A stretch of 64,000 nucleotides of DNA from assembly GCA_900769325.1 (NCBI GenBank), contig CAAGGF010000018.1, positions 124,001 through 188,000 on the forward strand, written 5' to 3'. Below the pieces are notes generated by a model. It was not told the DNA's origin. It saw nothing but the letters and a program-made list of their open reading frames with translations, and ran no database searches. A program made the translations under genes and the position numbers. Below, piece after piece: positions 1 through 8,195 of this stretch. The first letter of the stretch is position 1; each line of letters begins with the position of its first letter. The DNA comes from Spirochaetia bacterium. GTDB lineage: Bacteria > Spirochaetota > Spirochaetia > Treponematales > Treponemataceae.

Positions 1-766
1 CTTGAGTTAAAAGCCTTTGCCCGATAGCCTGATAGGCCATTTCCAAAGAGAAAAAACCGCACGGAATTTTCTTTTCGATTGCAATATACTCCATCATGGA
101 AAGTGCAAAAGCCGTTTTTCCGATTGAAGGACGCGCTCCGATGATTATAAGTTCAGAATTTTGAAATCCGTTTGTCATCGTATCAAGTTTTGCAAAACCA
201 GTTGGAATTCCTGAAAGACCACCTGAATTTTGATAATGCTTGTCGATTAAATCAATTGTTGCACTTACGATGTCAGACATTGCATAAACAGACGAAGTTT
301 CCCGATGTTCAGCAAGATTAAAAATTTTCTGTTCTGCAAGCCCCAAAAGTTCCTGAGCTTTATGAGTTTCATCAAATGCCAAAGCCTTTACTTCTGAACT
401 GAATTTTATCAAATCACGCCGAGTTGCCTTTTCAAGAATGATAGAAACATAATAGCCTACATTTTTACTCGTCGGAACAAGGCTTGTAAGCTCTGAAATT
501 ACTGCAGCACCACCGGCTTGCTCTAGTTTTCCCATTTTTGTAAGTTCATTTATCAGGGAAAGAATATCTACAGGAATATTCTGCTTATAAAGGGAAAGCA
601 TTGCCTCGTAGATGACTTGATTTTGAAAAGAATAAAAACTGTCAGGCTTTAATTTTGTTGCAACTTCTGCCATACATGCAGGGTCAAGCAAAACTGCTCC
701 TAAAGCCGCCTGCTCTGCCTCAAGGTTGTGCGGAGGAATTTTATCTTTTAATGTTGAATCTGTCAT
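1..766 (-). CDS. dnaB: Replicative DNA helicase DnaB (C-terminal part outside window)
   Basis: This is the 5' part (about 255 codons) of the hexameric helicase that unwinds DNA at the fork. Translating the minus strand from the ATG at 764-766 gives a start MTDSTLKDKIPPHNLEAEQA, typical of the DnaB N-terminal domain. It is followed by the linker and the first part of the RecA-like domain, with Walker A GARPSIGKT near residue 215 and a FFSLEM stretch. The frame is open to the window edge, so Walker B and the DNA-binding loops are not visible. A GGGG-type ribosome binding site lies just upstream. It is the last gene of the rpsF-ssb-rpsR-rplI group, after a 140-base gap that may hold its own promoter. 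Confidence 0.95.
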   Translation of the reverse strand, partial: MTDSTLKDKIPPHNLEAEQAALGAVLLDPACMAEVATKLKPDSFYSFQNQVIYEAMLSLYKQNIPVDILSLINELTKMGKLEQAGGAAVISELTSLVPTSKNVGYYVSIILEKATRRDLIKFSSEVKALAFDETHKAQELLGLAEQKIFNLAEHRETSSVYAMSDIVSATIDLIDKHYQNSGGLSGIPTGFAKLDTMTNGFQNSELIIIGARPSIGKTAFALSMMEYIAIEKKIPCGFFSLEMAYQAIGQRLLTQ

Positions 767-906
767 TTTTACCCCGTAAATAAAAACTCACAATGAAAAA
801 GGCCGCCAAAAAGAAAACGATGCATCAATCCAATACGGTCTTAAAGCATATTTCACTTTTTTGACAGCCCATCAAAAAAAAACTGATTTTTTACACTTAA
901 AAAATT

Positions 907-1434
907 CTATTCAGCTTTTTCTTCTTTTTTTTCTGGTTCTACTTCAGCTTTTTTTTCTGATTTTTTACCAGAAACTTTTTCTTCTGTTTCCTGTGCTTTT
1001 ACAACGAATTTGATTTCTGCAGTCTGTGATTCGTAAAGTTTGATAGTTGCATGATAATTTCCCACAGATTTGATTGCAAGACCAGGAATGTCGATTCGTT
1101 TCTTTTCGATTTCGAAGCCCTGTTTTTCAAGAAGATCTGCAATTACAGTTGTAGTAACAGCACCATAAAGTTTTCCGTTGCTTCCTGCAGGCATAACGAT
1201 TTCAAATGAAGCAGATTCAAGTTTTTCTTTAAGACTTCTTGCATTCTGTCTTTTAACTTCTTTTCTTGCTTCGATATCAGCTTTTCGTGCTTCAAAAATT
1301 GCAACTGTAGCATCGTTATACGGAACTACAAGTCCGCGTGGAAGAAGGAAGTTTCTTGCATAACCGTTAGCAACATTTTTTACATCCCCTTCTTCACCAA
1401 GGTATTTTACATCTTCATTAAGAATGACTTTCAT
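907..1434 (-). CDS. rplI: 50S ribosomal protein L9
   Basis: L9 binds 23S rRNA and restrains ribosome movement on mRNA. The protein is 175 residues. It begins with the conserved MKVILNEDVKYLGEEGDVK and has the N-domain motif GYARNFLLPRG. A long helix linker and the C-terminal domain (residues about 80-148) follow. Beyond the usual end, at about 150 residues, there is an extra tail of about 27 residues made almost only of Lys and Glu, a low-complexity extension. A strong AGAGGAG ribosome binding site precedes the ATG. The gene lies between rpsR and dnaB on the same strand, as in many bacteria. Confidence 0.97.
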   Translation of the reverse strand: MKVILNEDVKYLGEEGDVKNVANGYARNFLLPRGLVVPYNDATVAIFEARKADIEARKEVKRQNARSLKEKLESASFEIVMPAGSNGKLYGAVTTTVIADLLEKQGFEIEKKRIDIPGLAIKSVGNYHATIKLYESQTAEIKFVVKAQETEEKVSGKKSEKKAEVEPEKKEEKAE

Positions 1435-1510
1435 TTTACAAGCTCCTCTTTAAAATTTAAGACTGCGTCACCAGGAGTTGGATCGCATATCTTTTTTTTA
1501 TATTAATTTT

Positions 1511-1834
1511 TTAGTCTGCAACAAACGGAAGCAAACAGATACAGCGTGCTCTTTTAATTGCACCAGAAAGTTCTCTCTGATGTTTTGCACAAGTTCCAGT
1601 GATTCTGCGAGGAAGAATTTTACCGCGTTCTGTAGTAAATCTTTTTAAACCGTCAGCATCTTTGTAGTCAATTTTTGCTTTATTTGCGCAAAATCGGCAT
1701 ACTTTTTTGCGGAAGAAAGTTTTTGCCTTTCCTCTTGCACCTGAATCATCACGCCCTTCGTTTTCAGGCATTACAGAATCATTCTGCATTACTTCTTTTT
1801 CTTCATAGTTCATATCTTTGTTTTCGTCAGACAT
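1511..1834 (-). CDS. rpsR: 30S ribosomal protein S18
   Basis: S18 pairs with S6 on the 30S platform. The protein has 107 residues; the S18 core is about 75. The extra part is an acidic, disordered-looking N-terminus of about 38 residues. The core has KKVCRFC, a tract [11 protein letters not shown], and GTCAKHQ. The CxxC plus CxxH arrangement suggests the zinc-binding (C+) form of S18; this is inference from the residues. The start has a TTGGAG site. A 196-base gap separates it from ssb, longer than other gaps in this operon. That gap contains a small hairpin, GTTTGC/GCAAAC at 1975-1989. Confidence 0.96.
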   Translation of the reverse strand: MSDENKDMNYEEKEVMQNDSVMPENEGRDDSGARGKAKTFFRKKVCRFCANKAKIDYKDADGLKRFTTERGKILPRRITGTCAKHQRELSGAIKRARCICLLPFVAD

Positions 1835-2030
1835 TTTTACACTCCAATAAAAAGCCGATAGAAATAATTTTTCAAGACGGACTTTTTATGCGCTCCTAAA
1901 AAATCAGGAAACGCTGATATTTAAGCAAAAGTTTTTACACCTTTAACTTTGTCTTTTAGGTTTACCCCAAAGAAAGTTTGCAACGCAAACCTGTGAAATT
2001 TACAAAAGTAATCTTTCACCGTACTTTTAA

Positions 2031-2525
2031 TTAAAACGGAATATCGTCTCCAATATCACTCAACGGATCTGAATAAGAATTGTTTCCGTAATCTGGCATT
2101 CCCGAATTCTGCATCTGAGGAACATCGTTTCTAGGCTGGAATCTTGAGGCACCCCCATTCGTTTCCGAATTGCCGTCAGATCTTGAAGAGCCCATAAGCT
2201 GAACAGAATTTGCATGTATTACAACGCGAGAAGAAGTTTTTCCGTCTTTTTCCCATCTGTCCTGCTTTAAATAACCGTCTACAGCAATCTGCTTACCTTT
2301 TGTAAGATAAGGTTTGAGATTTTCTGCAGTTTTTCCCCAAATTACAACATCGAAGAAACTTGTTTCATCAACCCACTGCTCACCATTTTTACGGCTGCGG
2401 TTTACGGCGATGCTTACATTTGCGCGTGCCATACCGTTCCCAACATATCCGAAACTTCTTGGATCTGAAGAATCAAGATCTTTTGTGAGCCGACCAACTA
2501 AAATTACATGATTTATGTCTGTCAT
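2031..2525 (-). CDS. ssb: Single-stranded DNA-binding protein
   Basis: SSB coats single-stranded DNA in replication and repair. It is 164 residues long: an OB-fold domain at about residues 3-110 (MTDINHVILVGRLTKD, WVDETSFFDVVIWGK, IAVDGYLKQDRW), then a Ser/Asn/Gly-rich flexible linker. The acidic tail ends DIGDDIPF, the usual partner-docking peptide. CAGGAATCC upstream acts as ribosome binding site. It lies between rpsF and rpsR, the classic S6-SSB-S18 order, which couples ribosome and replication gene expression. Confidence 0.97.
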   Translation of the reverse strand: MTDINHVILVGRLTKDLDSSDPRSFGYVGNGMARANVSIAVNRSRKNGEQWVDETSFFDVVIWGKTAENLKPYLTKGKQIAVDGYLKQDRWEKDGKTSSRVVIHANSVQLMGSSRSDGNSETNGGASRFQPRNDVPQMQNSGMPDYGNNSYSDPLSDIGDDIPF

Positions 2526-2551
2526 GTGGATTCCTGCCTGTTTATTGAAGT

Positions 2552-2836
2552 TTATTTTTCTTCAAGTTTTACAAACAAATATTTAAGAAGATTTGCTGTA
2601 ATCTTAAATGATTTGTCGATTTCCTGAATTTTATCTGGATTGAGTTTAAGCGTAAACAGAACGAAACGACCGCGGGTACATTTTTTTACTTCGTAAGTGA
2701 GGTCTCTGTCGCCGAAAGGCTCTTCTTTTTCGATTTCAGCACCGAAATCTGTGAGCACTTTGCGAACATCTTCCAAAGCTTTTTTTGACTTTTCCTCATC
2801 AAGAGGGAAAATAGTCATAAGTTCATATTTTCTCAT
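2552..2836 (-). CDS. rpsF: 30S ribosomal protein S6
   Basis: S6 forms the platform heterodimer with S18. It is 94 residues, the normal length, beginning MRKYELMTIFPLDEE and keeping the beta-sheet pattern with TYEVKKCTRGRFVLF. AAGGAG lies six bases before the ATG. It is the first gene of the operon. Its leader is about 50 bases and contains a hairpin, GAAGCT/AGCTTC at 2860-2877. I did not see the bulged CCG motif of known S6:S18 binding leaders. Confidence 0.97.
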   Translation of the reverse strand: MRKYELMTIFPLDEEKSKKALEDVRKVLTDFGAEIEKEEPFGDRDLTYEVKKCTRGRFVLFTLKLNPDKIQEIDKSFKITANLLKYLFVKLEEK

Positions 2837-2891
2837 TTTTTACTCCTTATGGACGAATGGAAGCTCATACAAGCTTCAAGGGGGTTCTCAA

Positions 2892-2921
2892 ATAATATCA
2901 AAAAATTTCAGTTCAGGTCAA
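2892..2921 (-). promoter_or_regulatory. Probable sigma-70 promoter of the rpsF operon
   Basis: Minus strand TTGACC (2921-2916), 18-base spacer, TATTAT (2897-2892). Transcription would start near 2885, about 50 bases before rpsF. It is divergent from the plus-strand promoter at 2940. Confidence 0.7.
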
Positions 2922-2939
2922 TACTTTCCGAAAAATAAG

Positions 2940-2968
2940 TTGACCCGATTTTTTTAGGAATATATAAT
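2940..2968 (+). promoter_or_regulatory. Sigma-70-type promoter overlapping the ankyrin gene start
   Basis: TTGACC (2940-2945), exact 17-base spacer, TATAAT (2963-2968). The -10 element overlaps the first in-frame ATG at 2967, so if this promoter is used that ATG cannot be in the transcript. Confidence 0.65.
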
Positions 2969-4655
2969 GGAAATGATTTTGAAACAGTTAAAAAAAATAA
3001 TTTTAATGACAGCCCTTTTCTCCTCTCTATTCTGCTTGAATTCACAAAGCAAAAAGACAAAATTTGAAATTCTTTTTGAATCAGGAACCCTCACAGAAAT
3101 CAAGCAGGAATTTTACAAAAGCAAGGATTTATACAAAGTCAGGGTGAACAACGATTTAGACACGATTTTGATGACCGCCTTAAAATACGACAGGGGCTAC
3201 GACATCATAAATTTAATTTTAAAATCCGGCTGCAGCATCTCATGGCAAAACCGCTACAATCAGGACGGCTTGACTTACGCTTTAAAATACAGCACAAACG
3301 AAAAAGTAATCAAATTAATTCTAAAAAAATCAGGAAGAAAGTCGCAGATTTCAGAAAAATTACTGTATAAAGATAAAACTCAAAAATTCGTGTGGGAATA
3401 CGCTCAGGAAAATCCCGTTTCACTAAAATTAATCTCGCCGTACCTTCCGAGAAATCCTGAACATTCATCAGTTAAAGAAACTTCAGATAATTCAGAAGAA
3501 CAGTCAATTCCACAGGAAAACACACCTTATTCACCAGAACCTTCTAAAACTCCGCCTCAAAGCCAAACTTCAGAAGAAACTTCTTTAATAGAAAAAACTG
3601 AATCTCAAACAGAAAAAGAAAATTTCTTCCAAAATGAGCAAAACATCAAAACCGAACCGGAAAAATCAGAAATTCAGCAAATTAAACAAATTCCAGAAGA
3701 AAACCAAATTCAAACAGACAGTAAAGAAGAACAAACTAACACTTTAACCGAACAAAATATTCCAGAGAAAACTGAACAAACCAAAATCTCGGAACAAACA
3801 GAAATTCAAAATGAAGTTCAGAAAGAAAACAAGAAAAATCCTAAAAAAACTCAAGTTCAAAAAGAAAAAACTGAATCAAAACTCAAAAACGAAATAAAAT
3901 CCATCTCAAAAGAAAACACAAAACGAATTAACCTTCCGGGAATTAAAAACGACGAACCTGTTTATTTATACGATTTTCTTACAGAACCTGTTTCAGAAAT
4001 TAAAAAAGAAGACGAAGACACAACTGTATTCATTCCGTCTGCAAATGAAACTGACGAAAACGGAAGAACTCCACTTATGAATGCGGCAAAATCTGGAAAT
4101 CTGTGGCTTTTAAAATCACTTATAAAATCTGGTGCAGATGTCAAAAAAAGAGACAGTGAAGGCTGGACTGCAATAATGTACGCAATAAGATACCAGAACA
4201 CGCTTGAAGTAATCGATATTCTTGCAAAAAACGGTGCACTTTTAAATGATAAAAACAATTATTCGACAAGTACGCTTTCGATGGCTGCAATGTGGTCAGA
4301 AAATCCAGAAATTCTAAACAGGGTTTTAAACTCATATTCTCCGGGCGACAAAGAAATTTTTAAATCATTTGTCCTCTGCATAACTTCAGAAAACACGAGC
4401 ATCATTTCGCAAAAAGAAAAATTAAATGTCTTTTTAAAGAAAAATGTTCCCGTAAACCGAATTTACGAAGGAAAAACGCCGCTGATGTACGCATGCCTTT
4501 ATGCAAAATCAACAGAAATCATAAAACTTCTCCTGGACAACGGAGCTATCACCACAATCAGAACGCAAACAAACAAAACTGCATTCGATTTTGCAGCTGA
4601 AAATAAAAATTTAGTTCACGACGAAACATACTGGTCGCTGAATACAGGCAGATAA
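2967..4655 (+). CDS. Exported ankyrin-repeat protein
   Basis: 562 residues. A charged start and a hydrophobic stretch up to about residue 26 look like a signal peptide, putting the repeats outside the cytoplasm. An N-terminal ankyrin-like part covers about residues 30-150. It is followed by about 180 residues of Glu/Gln/Lys/Thr-rich low-complexity linker, then further ankyrin repeats at about 355-560 (NGRTPLMNAAKSGN, GWTAIMYAIRY, GKTPLMYACLYAK). Ankyrin repeats mediate protein binding; the partner is unknown. The first ATG overlaps a good -10 box, so the real start may be ATG 2973 or TTG 2979. The stop is one base from rsmD, suggesting coupling. Confidence 0.85.
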   Translation: MEMILKQLKKIILMTALFSSLFCLNSQSKKTKFEILFESGTLTEIKQEFYKSKDLYKVRVNNDLDTILMTALKYDRGYDIINLILKSGCSISWQNRYNQDGLTYALKYSTNEKVIKLILKKSGRKSQISEKLLYKDKTQKFVWEYAQENPVSLKLISPYLPRNPEHSSVKETSDNSEEQSIPQENTPYSPEPSKTPPQSQTSEETSLIEKTESQTEKENFFQNEQNIKTEPEKSEIQQIKQIPEENQIQTDSKEEQTNTLTEQNIPEKTEQTKISEQTEIQNEVQKENKKNPKKTQVQKEKTESKLKNEIKSISKENTKRINLPGIKNDEPVYLYDFLTEPVSEIKKEDEDTTVFIPSANETDENGRTPLMNAAKSGNLWLLKSLIKSGADVKKRDSEGWTAIMYAIRYQNTLEVIDILAKNGALLNDKNNYSTSTLSMAAMWSENPEILNRVLNSYSPGDKEIFKSFVLCITSENTSIISQKEKLNVFLKKNVPVNRIYEGKTPLMYACLYAKSTEIIKLLLDNGAITTIRTQTNKTAFDFAAENKNLVHDETYWSLNTGR

Positions 4656-4656
4656 A

Positions 4657-5205
4657 ATGAGAATTACCGGCGGAACACTTAAAGGAAGAATTATAAAATG
4701 CCCGGACGGAATCATTCGACCGGCAATGGACAGAATGAGGGAATCTGTTTTTGCAATTCTAGGCGACTTATCAGGAAAAAGTTTTCTAGATCTCTTCAGC
4801 GGCTCTGGAACGATAGCAATAGAAGCAGTAAGCCGAGGCTCAAAAGATGTTGAACTTTGCGAAAAAGACAGGATAAAAACAAAAACTGTCCTCGAAAATG
4901 TTTCCATAACGGAAAATGAATGTTCTGTAAAAATAAAATGCCATTTCATGCCTGTAGAATATTTTATAAAACGATGCAGGCGGAATTTTGACTATATTTT
5001 TTTTGACCCGCCGTTTCCATACAAATTCCACGAACAGCTGATTTTGCAGGCAGATGAAAAAAAAATCTTAAATCCGGGTGGAACAATTTTAGTTCACCGC
5101 CCGGAAGAACATTTTATGCCTGAAAAAATCGGAAATTTAACACGAACAGACCAAAGGCTTTACGGCCGTTCAATCGTTGATTTCTATAAATACTCAGAAT
5201 CTTAA
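4657..5205 (+). CDS. rsmD: 16S rRNA (guanine966-N2)-methyltransferase RsmD
   Basis: SAM-dependent methylation of G966 in 16S rRNA. At 182 residues it is of family length. It begins MRITGGTLKGRII (family RIIxGxxKGRxL pattern), has the SAM-binding motif LDLFSGSGTIAIEA at about residues 45-58 and the N6/N2-methylase catalytic motif DPPF near residue 119. It starts one base after the ankyrin gene's stop and has no clear ribosome binding site of its own, so it is probably translated by coupling. Confidence 0.93.
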   Translation: MRITGGTLKGRIIKCPDGIIRPAMDRMRESVFAILGDLSGKSFLDLFSGSGTIAIEAVSRGSKDVELCEKDRIKTKTVLENVSITENECSVKIKCHFMPVEYFIKRCRRNFDYIFFDPPFPYKFHEQLILQADEKKILNPGGTILVHRPEEHFMPEKIGNLTRTDQRLYGRSIVDFYKYSES

Positions 5206-5290
5206 AAATCAGCGTTTTACTGAAATTTTTAAACCGTTCATTCAAAATGACTTTTTCAAAGCAGGAAGAAACAAATTTTTTATTTAAAAA

Positions 5291-5319
5291 TTGACATTTA
5301 CTTCATAGATGTATATTAT
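5291..5319 (+). promoter_or_regulatory. Sigma-70-type promoter of the TPR-rlmN operon
   Basis: TTGACA (5291-5296), 17-base spacer, TATTAT (5314-5319). The expected start near 5326 coincides with the first base of the following hairpin. Confidence 0.75.
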
Positions 5320-5324
5320 TATAC

Positions 5325-5349
5325 AATGAGTTTCTAGAGGGAACTCATT
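5325..5349 (+). promoter_or_regulatory. 5'-terminal leader hairpin
   Basis: Inverted repeat AATGAGTT (5325-5332) and AACTCATT (5342-5349), eight perfect pairs with a nine-base loop. It lies at the predicted 5' end of the mRNA, just before the ribosome binding site AAAGGTGG (5351-5358). A 5'-end stem may protect the mRNA or tune translation; this is inference. Confidence 0.55.
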
Positions 5350-5369
5350 TAAAGGTGGTTTTGGTTTTT

Positions 5370-5720
5370 ATGAATCCTTCAAAATACGAACAGATTTCAG
5401 AACAAATTACTCAAAGACAAAATCAAGAAGGATTTATAAAAGTAACTGATTCTCCTGTAAAAACTCTCACACCTAAACAAAAAGTAATCTTAAACAGAAA
5501 GGCAAATGTCCTTTTCAACGAAGGAAACATCGAAGGAGCAAGAAGAATTTACATTACAACAGGTTACTCTGACGGCCTGATTCGAGTCGGTGATATTTAC
5601 AAAGATCAAAAAAAGCCGTTAAAAGCATTAAAATTATACTATCTTGCTCACAACAAGGCTAAATGTGAAGAATTATATGAAAAAATTGCCTCTGTAATCT
5701 CAGAACTCATAAAAAACTAA
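5370..5720 (+). CDS. Small TPR-like protein of unknown function
   Basis: 116 residues from the ATG at 5370. A GTG at 5355 is in frame but lies inside the ribosome binding site AAAGGTGG, so I prefer the ATG. There is no signal peptide, so it is probably cytoplasmic. The middle (residues about 35-105) reads as two helical-hairpin units (LFNEGNIEGARRIYITTG and a unit around KDQKKPLKALKLYYLA), a degenerate TPR-type pattern. Its stop overlaps the next gene's frame (TAATG). The neighbouring larger TPR protein suggests the two work together. Function is not known. Confidence 0.8.
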   Translation: MNPSKYEQISEQITQRQNQEGFIKVTDSPVKTLTPKQKVILNRKANVLFNEGNIEGARRIYITTGYSDGLIRVGDIYKDQKKPLKALKLYYLAHNKAKCEELYEKIASVISELIKN

Positions 5721-5746
5721 TGATTACAAACCAGGAGAATCGCAAA

Positions 5747-6910
5747 ATGGATCAAGATGAAAAATCCCGGGCAGAATTAAACGAAGAAATGTTTCCGGGA
5801 GAAAATCTTCTCAACAAACTGGAAGAAACACCAGAAAACAACGACCAAATTTCTGAACTCTCAAAAAAAGGTTATTTATTTTTAAAAGAAGATAACATTC
5901 AGGAAGCCGTAAAGTCTTTTTCAGAAATTCTTAAACTAGAAGAAAACAACAATTACGCACTCGTAGGTCTTGGAGATTCAGAGCGAAAACAAAATCATTT
6001 TCCAGAAGCAATTAAATATTATTCAGAGTGCCTTAAATTCTACCCGGAAAACAGTTATGCACTGTTCGGGCTGGCAGACTGCTATAAATCTCTAAATCAA
6101 TATCAAAAAGCAATTAAAATTTGGGAACAGTACCTTTCTCACGACGACAAAAACATCACGGTTTTAACAAGAATCGCAGATGCCTATAGAAAAATTCACG
6201 ATTTTAAACGCTCAAAAGAAATCTACACAAAAGTCCTCAAAATAGAAGAAAACAATCCGTACGCATTAATCGGGCTGGGACATCTTCATTACGATTTTAA
6301 AGAATACAAGAATGCCCTTCACTACTGGACAAAAATGTACGAAATAAATCAGGAGCATCTTGATATCAGGGTTTTGACTTCAATCGGAAACTGCCACAGA
6401 AAACTCAAATCGTTTGAAAAAGGCATTTTTTTCTTTTCAAAAGCCATTGACATGGAACCAAAAAATTTTTATGCCCTGTTCGGAATGGCAGACTGCTACC
6501 GCGGACTTAATCAGCAAAAAAATTCAATAGAATACTGGAATAAAATTCTAGACATCGACCCGAACAACAAAGTAATTCTAACAAGAATCGGGGATGCCTT
6601 CAGAAACTTAAAGGATTTTGACAAGGCAACAGAATACTATAACAGAGCACTAAACATAGATTTCGACACTTACGCAGCACTTGGTCTTGCCTTAATCTGC
6701 AAAGAACAAAAGCGTTACAATGAAGCCTGCGAACGCCTTGAAAACTTAATAAAAAATGACCAGAAAAATTACAGGCTTTACATCGACCTTGCTGACTGCT
6801 ACATAAAAATGAATAACAAGCAGAATGCAATTCTTACACTGGAACGGTTTCAGACGCTCGGAACCAGAAGTTCTGCTGTTTCAGAGTTGCTAGAAGCGTT
6901 AAAAAAATAA
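5747..6910 (+). CDS. Tetratricopeptide repeat protein
   Basis: 387 residues from the ATG at 5747, chosen because AGGAG lies nine bases before it; an ATG at 5720 is in frame but lacks such a site. There is no signal peptide. After about 40 acidic residues there are roughly nine tandem 34-residue TPR units with the usual pattern (GYLFLKEDNIQEAVKSF, YALVGLGDSERKQNHFPEA, YALFGLADCYKSLNQYQKA). The consensus YALFGLADCY recurs, showing recent internal duplication. TPRs scaffold protein complexes; the partner is unknown. It is followed after three bases by rlmN. Confidence 0.88.
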   Translation: MDQDEKSRAELNEEMFPGENLLNKLEETPENNDQISELSKKGYLFLKEDNIQEAVKSFSEILKLEENNNYALVGLGDSERKQNHFPEAIKYYSECLKFYPENSYALFGLADCYKSLNQYQKAIKIWEQYLSHDDKNITVLTRIADAYRKIHDFKRSKEIYTKVLKIEENNPYALIGLGHLHYDFKEYKNALHYWTKMYEINQEHLDIRVLTSIGNCHRKLKSFEKGIFFFSKAIDMEPKNFYALFGMADCYRGLNQQKNSIEYWNKILDIDPNNKVILTRIGDAFRNLKDFDKATEYYNRALNIDFDTYAALGLALICKEQKRYNEACERLENLIKNDQKNYRLYIDLADCYIKMNNKQNAILTLERFQTLGTRSSAVSELLEALKK

Positions 6911-6913
6911 TCC

Positions 6914-7951
6914 ATGAAAAAAATCATCCTTTCGGGGCTTTTTCCTGAAGAAATCTGCGAAAAACTAAACATTCCTCAGCAATTCCGCGGAAAACAGATT
7001 TTTAAATGGATTTCAAAAGGCGTTTCCGATTTTTCGCAGATGACAAACTTAAGTTCTGCGCTAAGAGAAGAATTATCTCAAAAAGCAGAAATTTTTTCTT
7101 CAAAAATCGGAACAGTCTTAAAAGACCCTGACGGAACAATAAAACTTCAGATTCTTTTAGAAGACGACTTTGCAGTTGAAACAGTTCTCCTTACAGATTC
7201 AAAAAACAGAAAAACTGCCTGTGTAAGCTGCCAGGTAGGCTGTGCAATGAACTGTGCATTCTGCCAGACAGGAAAAATCGGTTTTGCAAGAAACCTAAGC
7301 TGTGCAGAAATCGTCGAACAGTTTTTATTCCTCGAAAAAGAAGCCGGACCTTTAGACAATATCGTATTTATGGGAATGGGAGAACCGATGCTCAATCTTG
7401 AAGCAATCAGAAAAGCAATCGCAATTCTTTCATCAAAAGACGGAAGGGAACTTTCAAAAAAAAGAATAACGCTTTCAACTTCAGGAATCATAAAAGGAAT
7501 TTACGACCTTGCAGATAACGGACCGAAAATAAGGCTTGCCGTTTCCCTTACAACAGCAGATGAAGAACTTAGAAAACGCCTTATGCCGTGCACGAACACA
7601 AATCCGCTTCCAGAACTAAAAAAAGCCGTAAAATATTACGCCGAAAAAACAGGAAAACGCGTAACTTTAGAAGCAGCCCTCCTTTCAGGTGAAAATACAA
7701 AAAAAGAAAGCGCACAAAAAATGATAGAATTTGCAAAAGACTCTGATGTAAACATAAATTTAATTCCGTGGAATCCCGTAGAAAATCTTCCATTTAAAGA
7801 ACCGTCAAAAGCAGAATGTGAAAACTTCATTTCAATTTTAGAAAAACATTCTTTAAATGTAACGCTAAGAACAAGACGCGGAAGAAAAATCGGCGGTGCA
7901 TGCGGGCAACTTGGAAAATCAGTCGGTAATTTCAAAAAAGAAAACAGTTAA
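6914..7951 (+). CDS. rlmN: Dual-specificity rRNA/tRNA adenine-C2 methyltransferase RlmN
   Basis: Radical-SAM enzyme that methylates C2 of A2503 in 23S rRNA and of A37 in some tRNAs. It is 345 residues, a normal length. The 4Fe-4S motif CAMNCAFC lies near residues 110-120, preceded by TACVSCQVGC. Other family signatures are FMGMGEPMLN and LSTSGI. The C-terminal catalytic Cys is in GGACGQL near residue 330. Both Cys needed for the ping-pong methyl transfer are present. The last gene of the TPR operon, it has a poor ribosome binding site and is probably coupled. Confidence 0.96.
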   Translation: MKKIILSGLFPEEICEKLNIPQQFRGKQIFKWISKGVSDFSQMTNLSSALREELSQKAEIFSSKIGTVLKDPDGTIKLQILLEDDFAVETVLLTDSKNRKTACVSCQVGCAMNCAFCQTGKIGFARNLSCAEIVEQFLFLEKEAGPLDNIVFMGMGEPMLNLEAIRKAIAILSSKDGRELSKKRITLSTSGIIKGIYDLADNGPKIRLAVSLTTADEELRKRLMPCTNTNPLPELKKAVKYYAEKTGKRVTLEAALLSGENTKKESAQKMIEFAKDSDVNINLIPWNPVENLPFKEPSKAECENFISILEKHSLNVTLRTRRGRKIGGACGQLGKSVGNFKKENS

Positions 7952-7992
7952 AAAAAATCCTCTAAAACATTGCACAAAAACTTTCTCTAAGA

Positions 7993-8021
7993 TTGAAAAA
8001 AAAGTGGTCGTATGTTATAAT
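7993..8021 (+). promoter_or_regulatory. Probable promoter of guaB
   Basis: TTGAAA (7993-7998), 17-base spacer, TATAAT (8016-8021). The resulting leader of about 168 bases before guaB is AT-rich; I found no recognisable purine or other riboswitch core in it. Confidence 0.6.
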
Positions 8022-8195
8022 TTCAGACTAATAAACGATAAAAATTGACTAAAATCATTGAAAAATGAATTTTTAGAAATTTTCTTGCATTGACTTTTTA
8101 CATGAGCGTGTGAATAAAAACTTTGCCTTAAAGTGCTAAAATTTTTATTTACAAGTTTCCATATAAAAACTTATTTTAATTACAGGAGCAAAACA

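Noticed and set aside
8022..8195. Possible purine riboswitch in the guaB leader
   Set aside because: The leader is long enough but lacks paired loops and the conserved core of known purine riboswitches; it is simply AT-rich.
8133..8195. N-terminal extension of IMP dehydrogenase from an upstream ATG
   Set aside because: No ribosome binding site there, while AGGAG sits correctly before ATG 8196, and family members start MA-Y-(F/Y).
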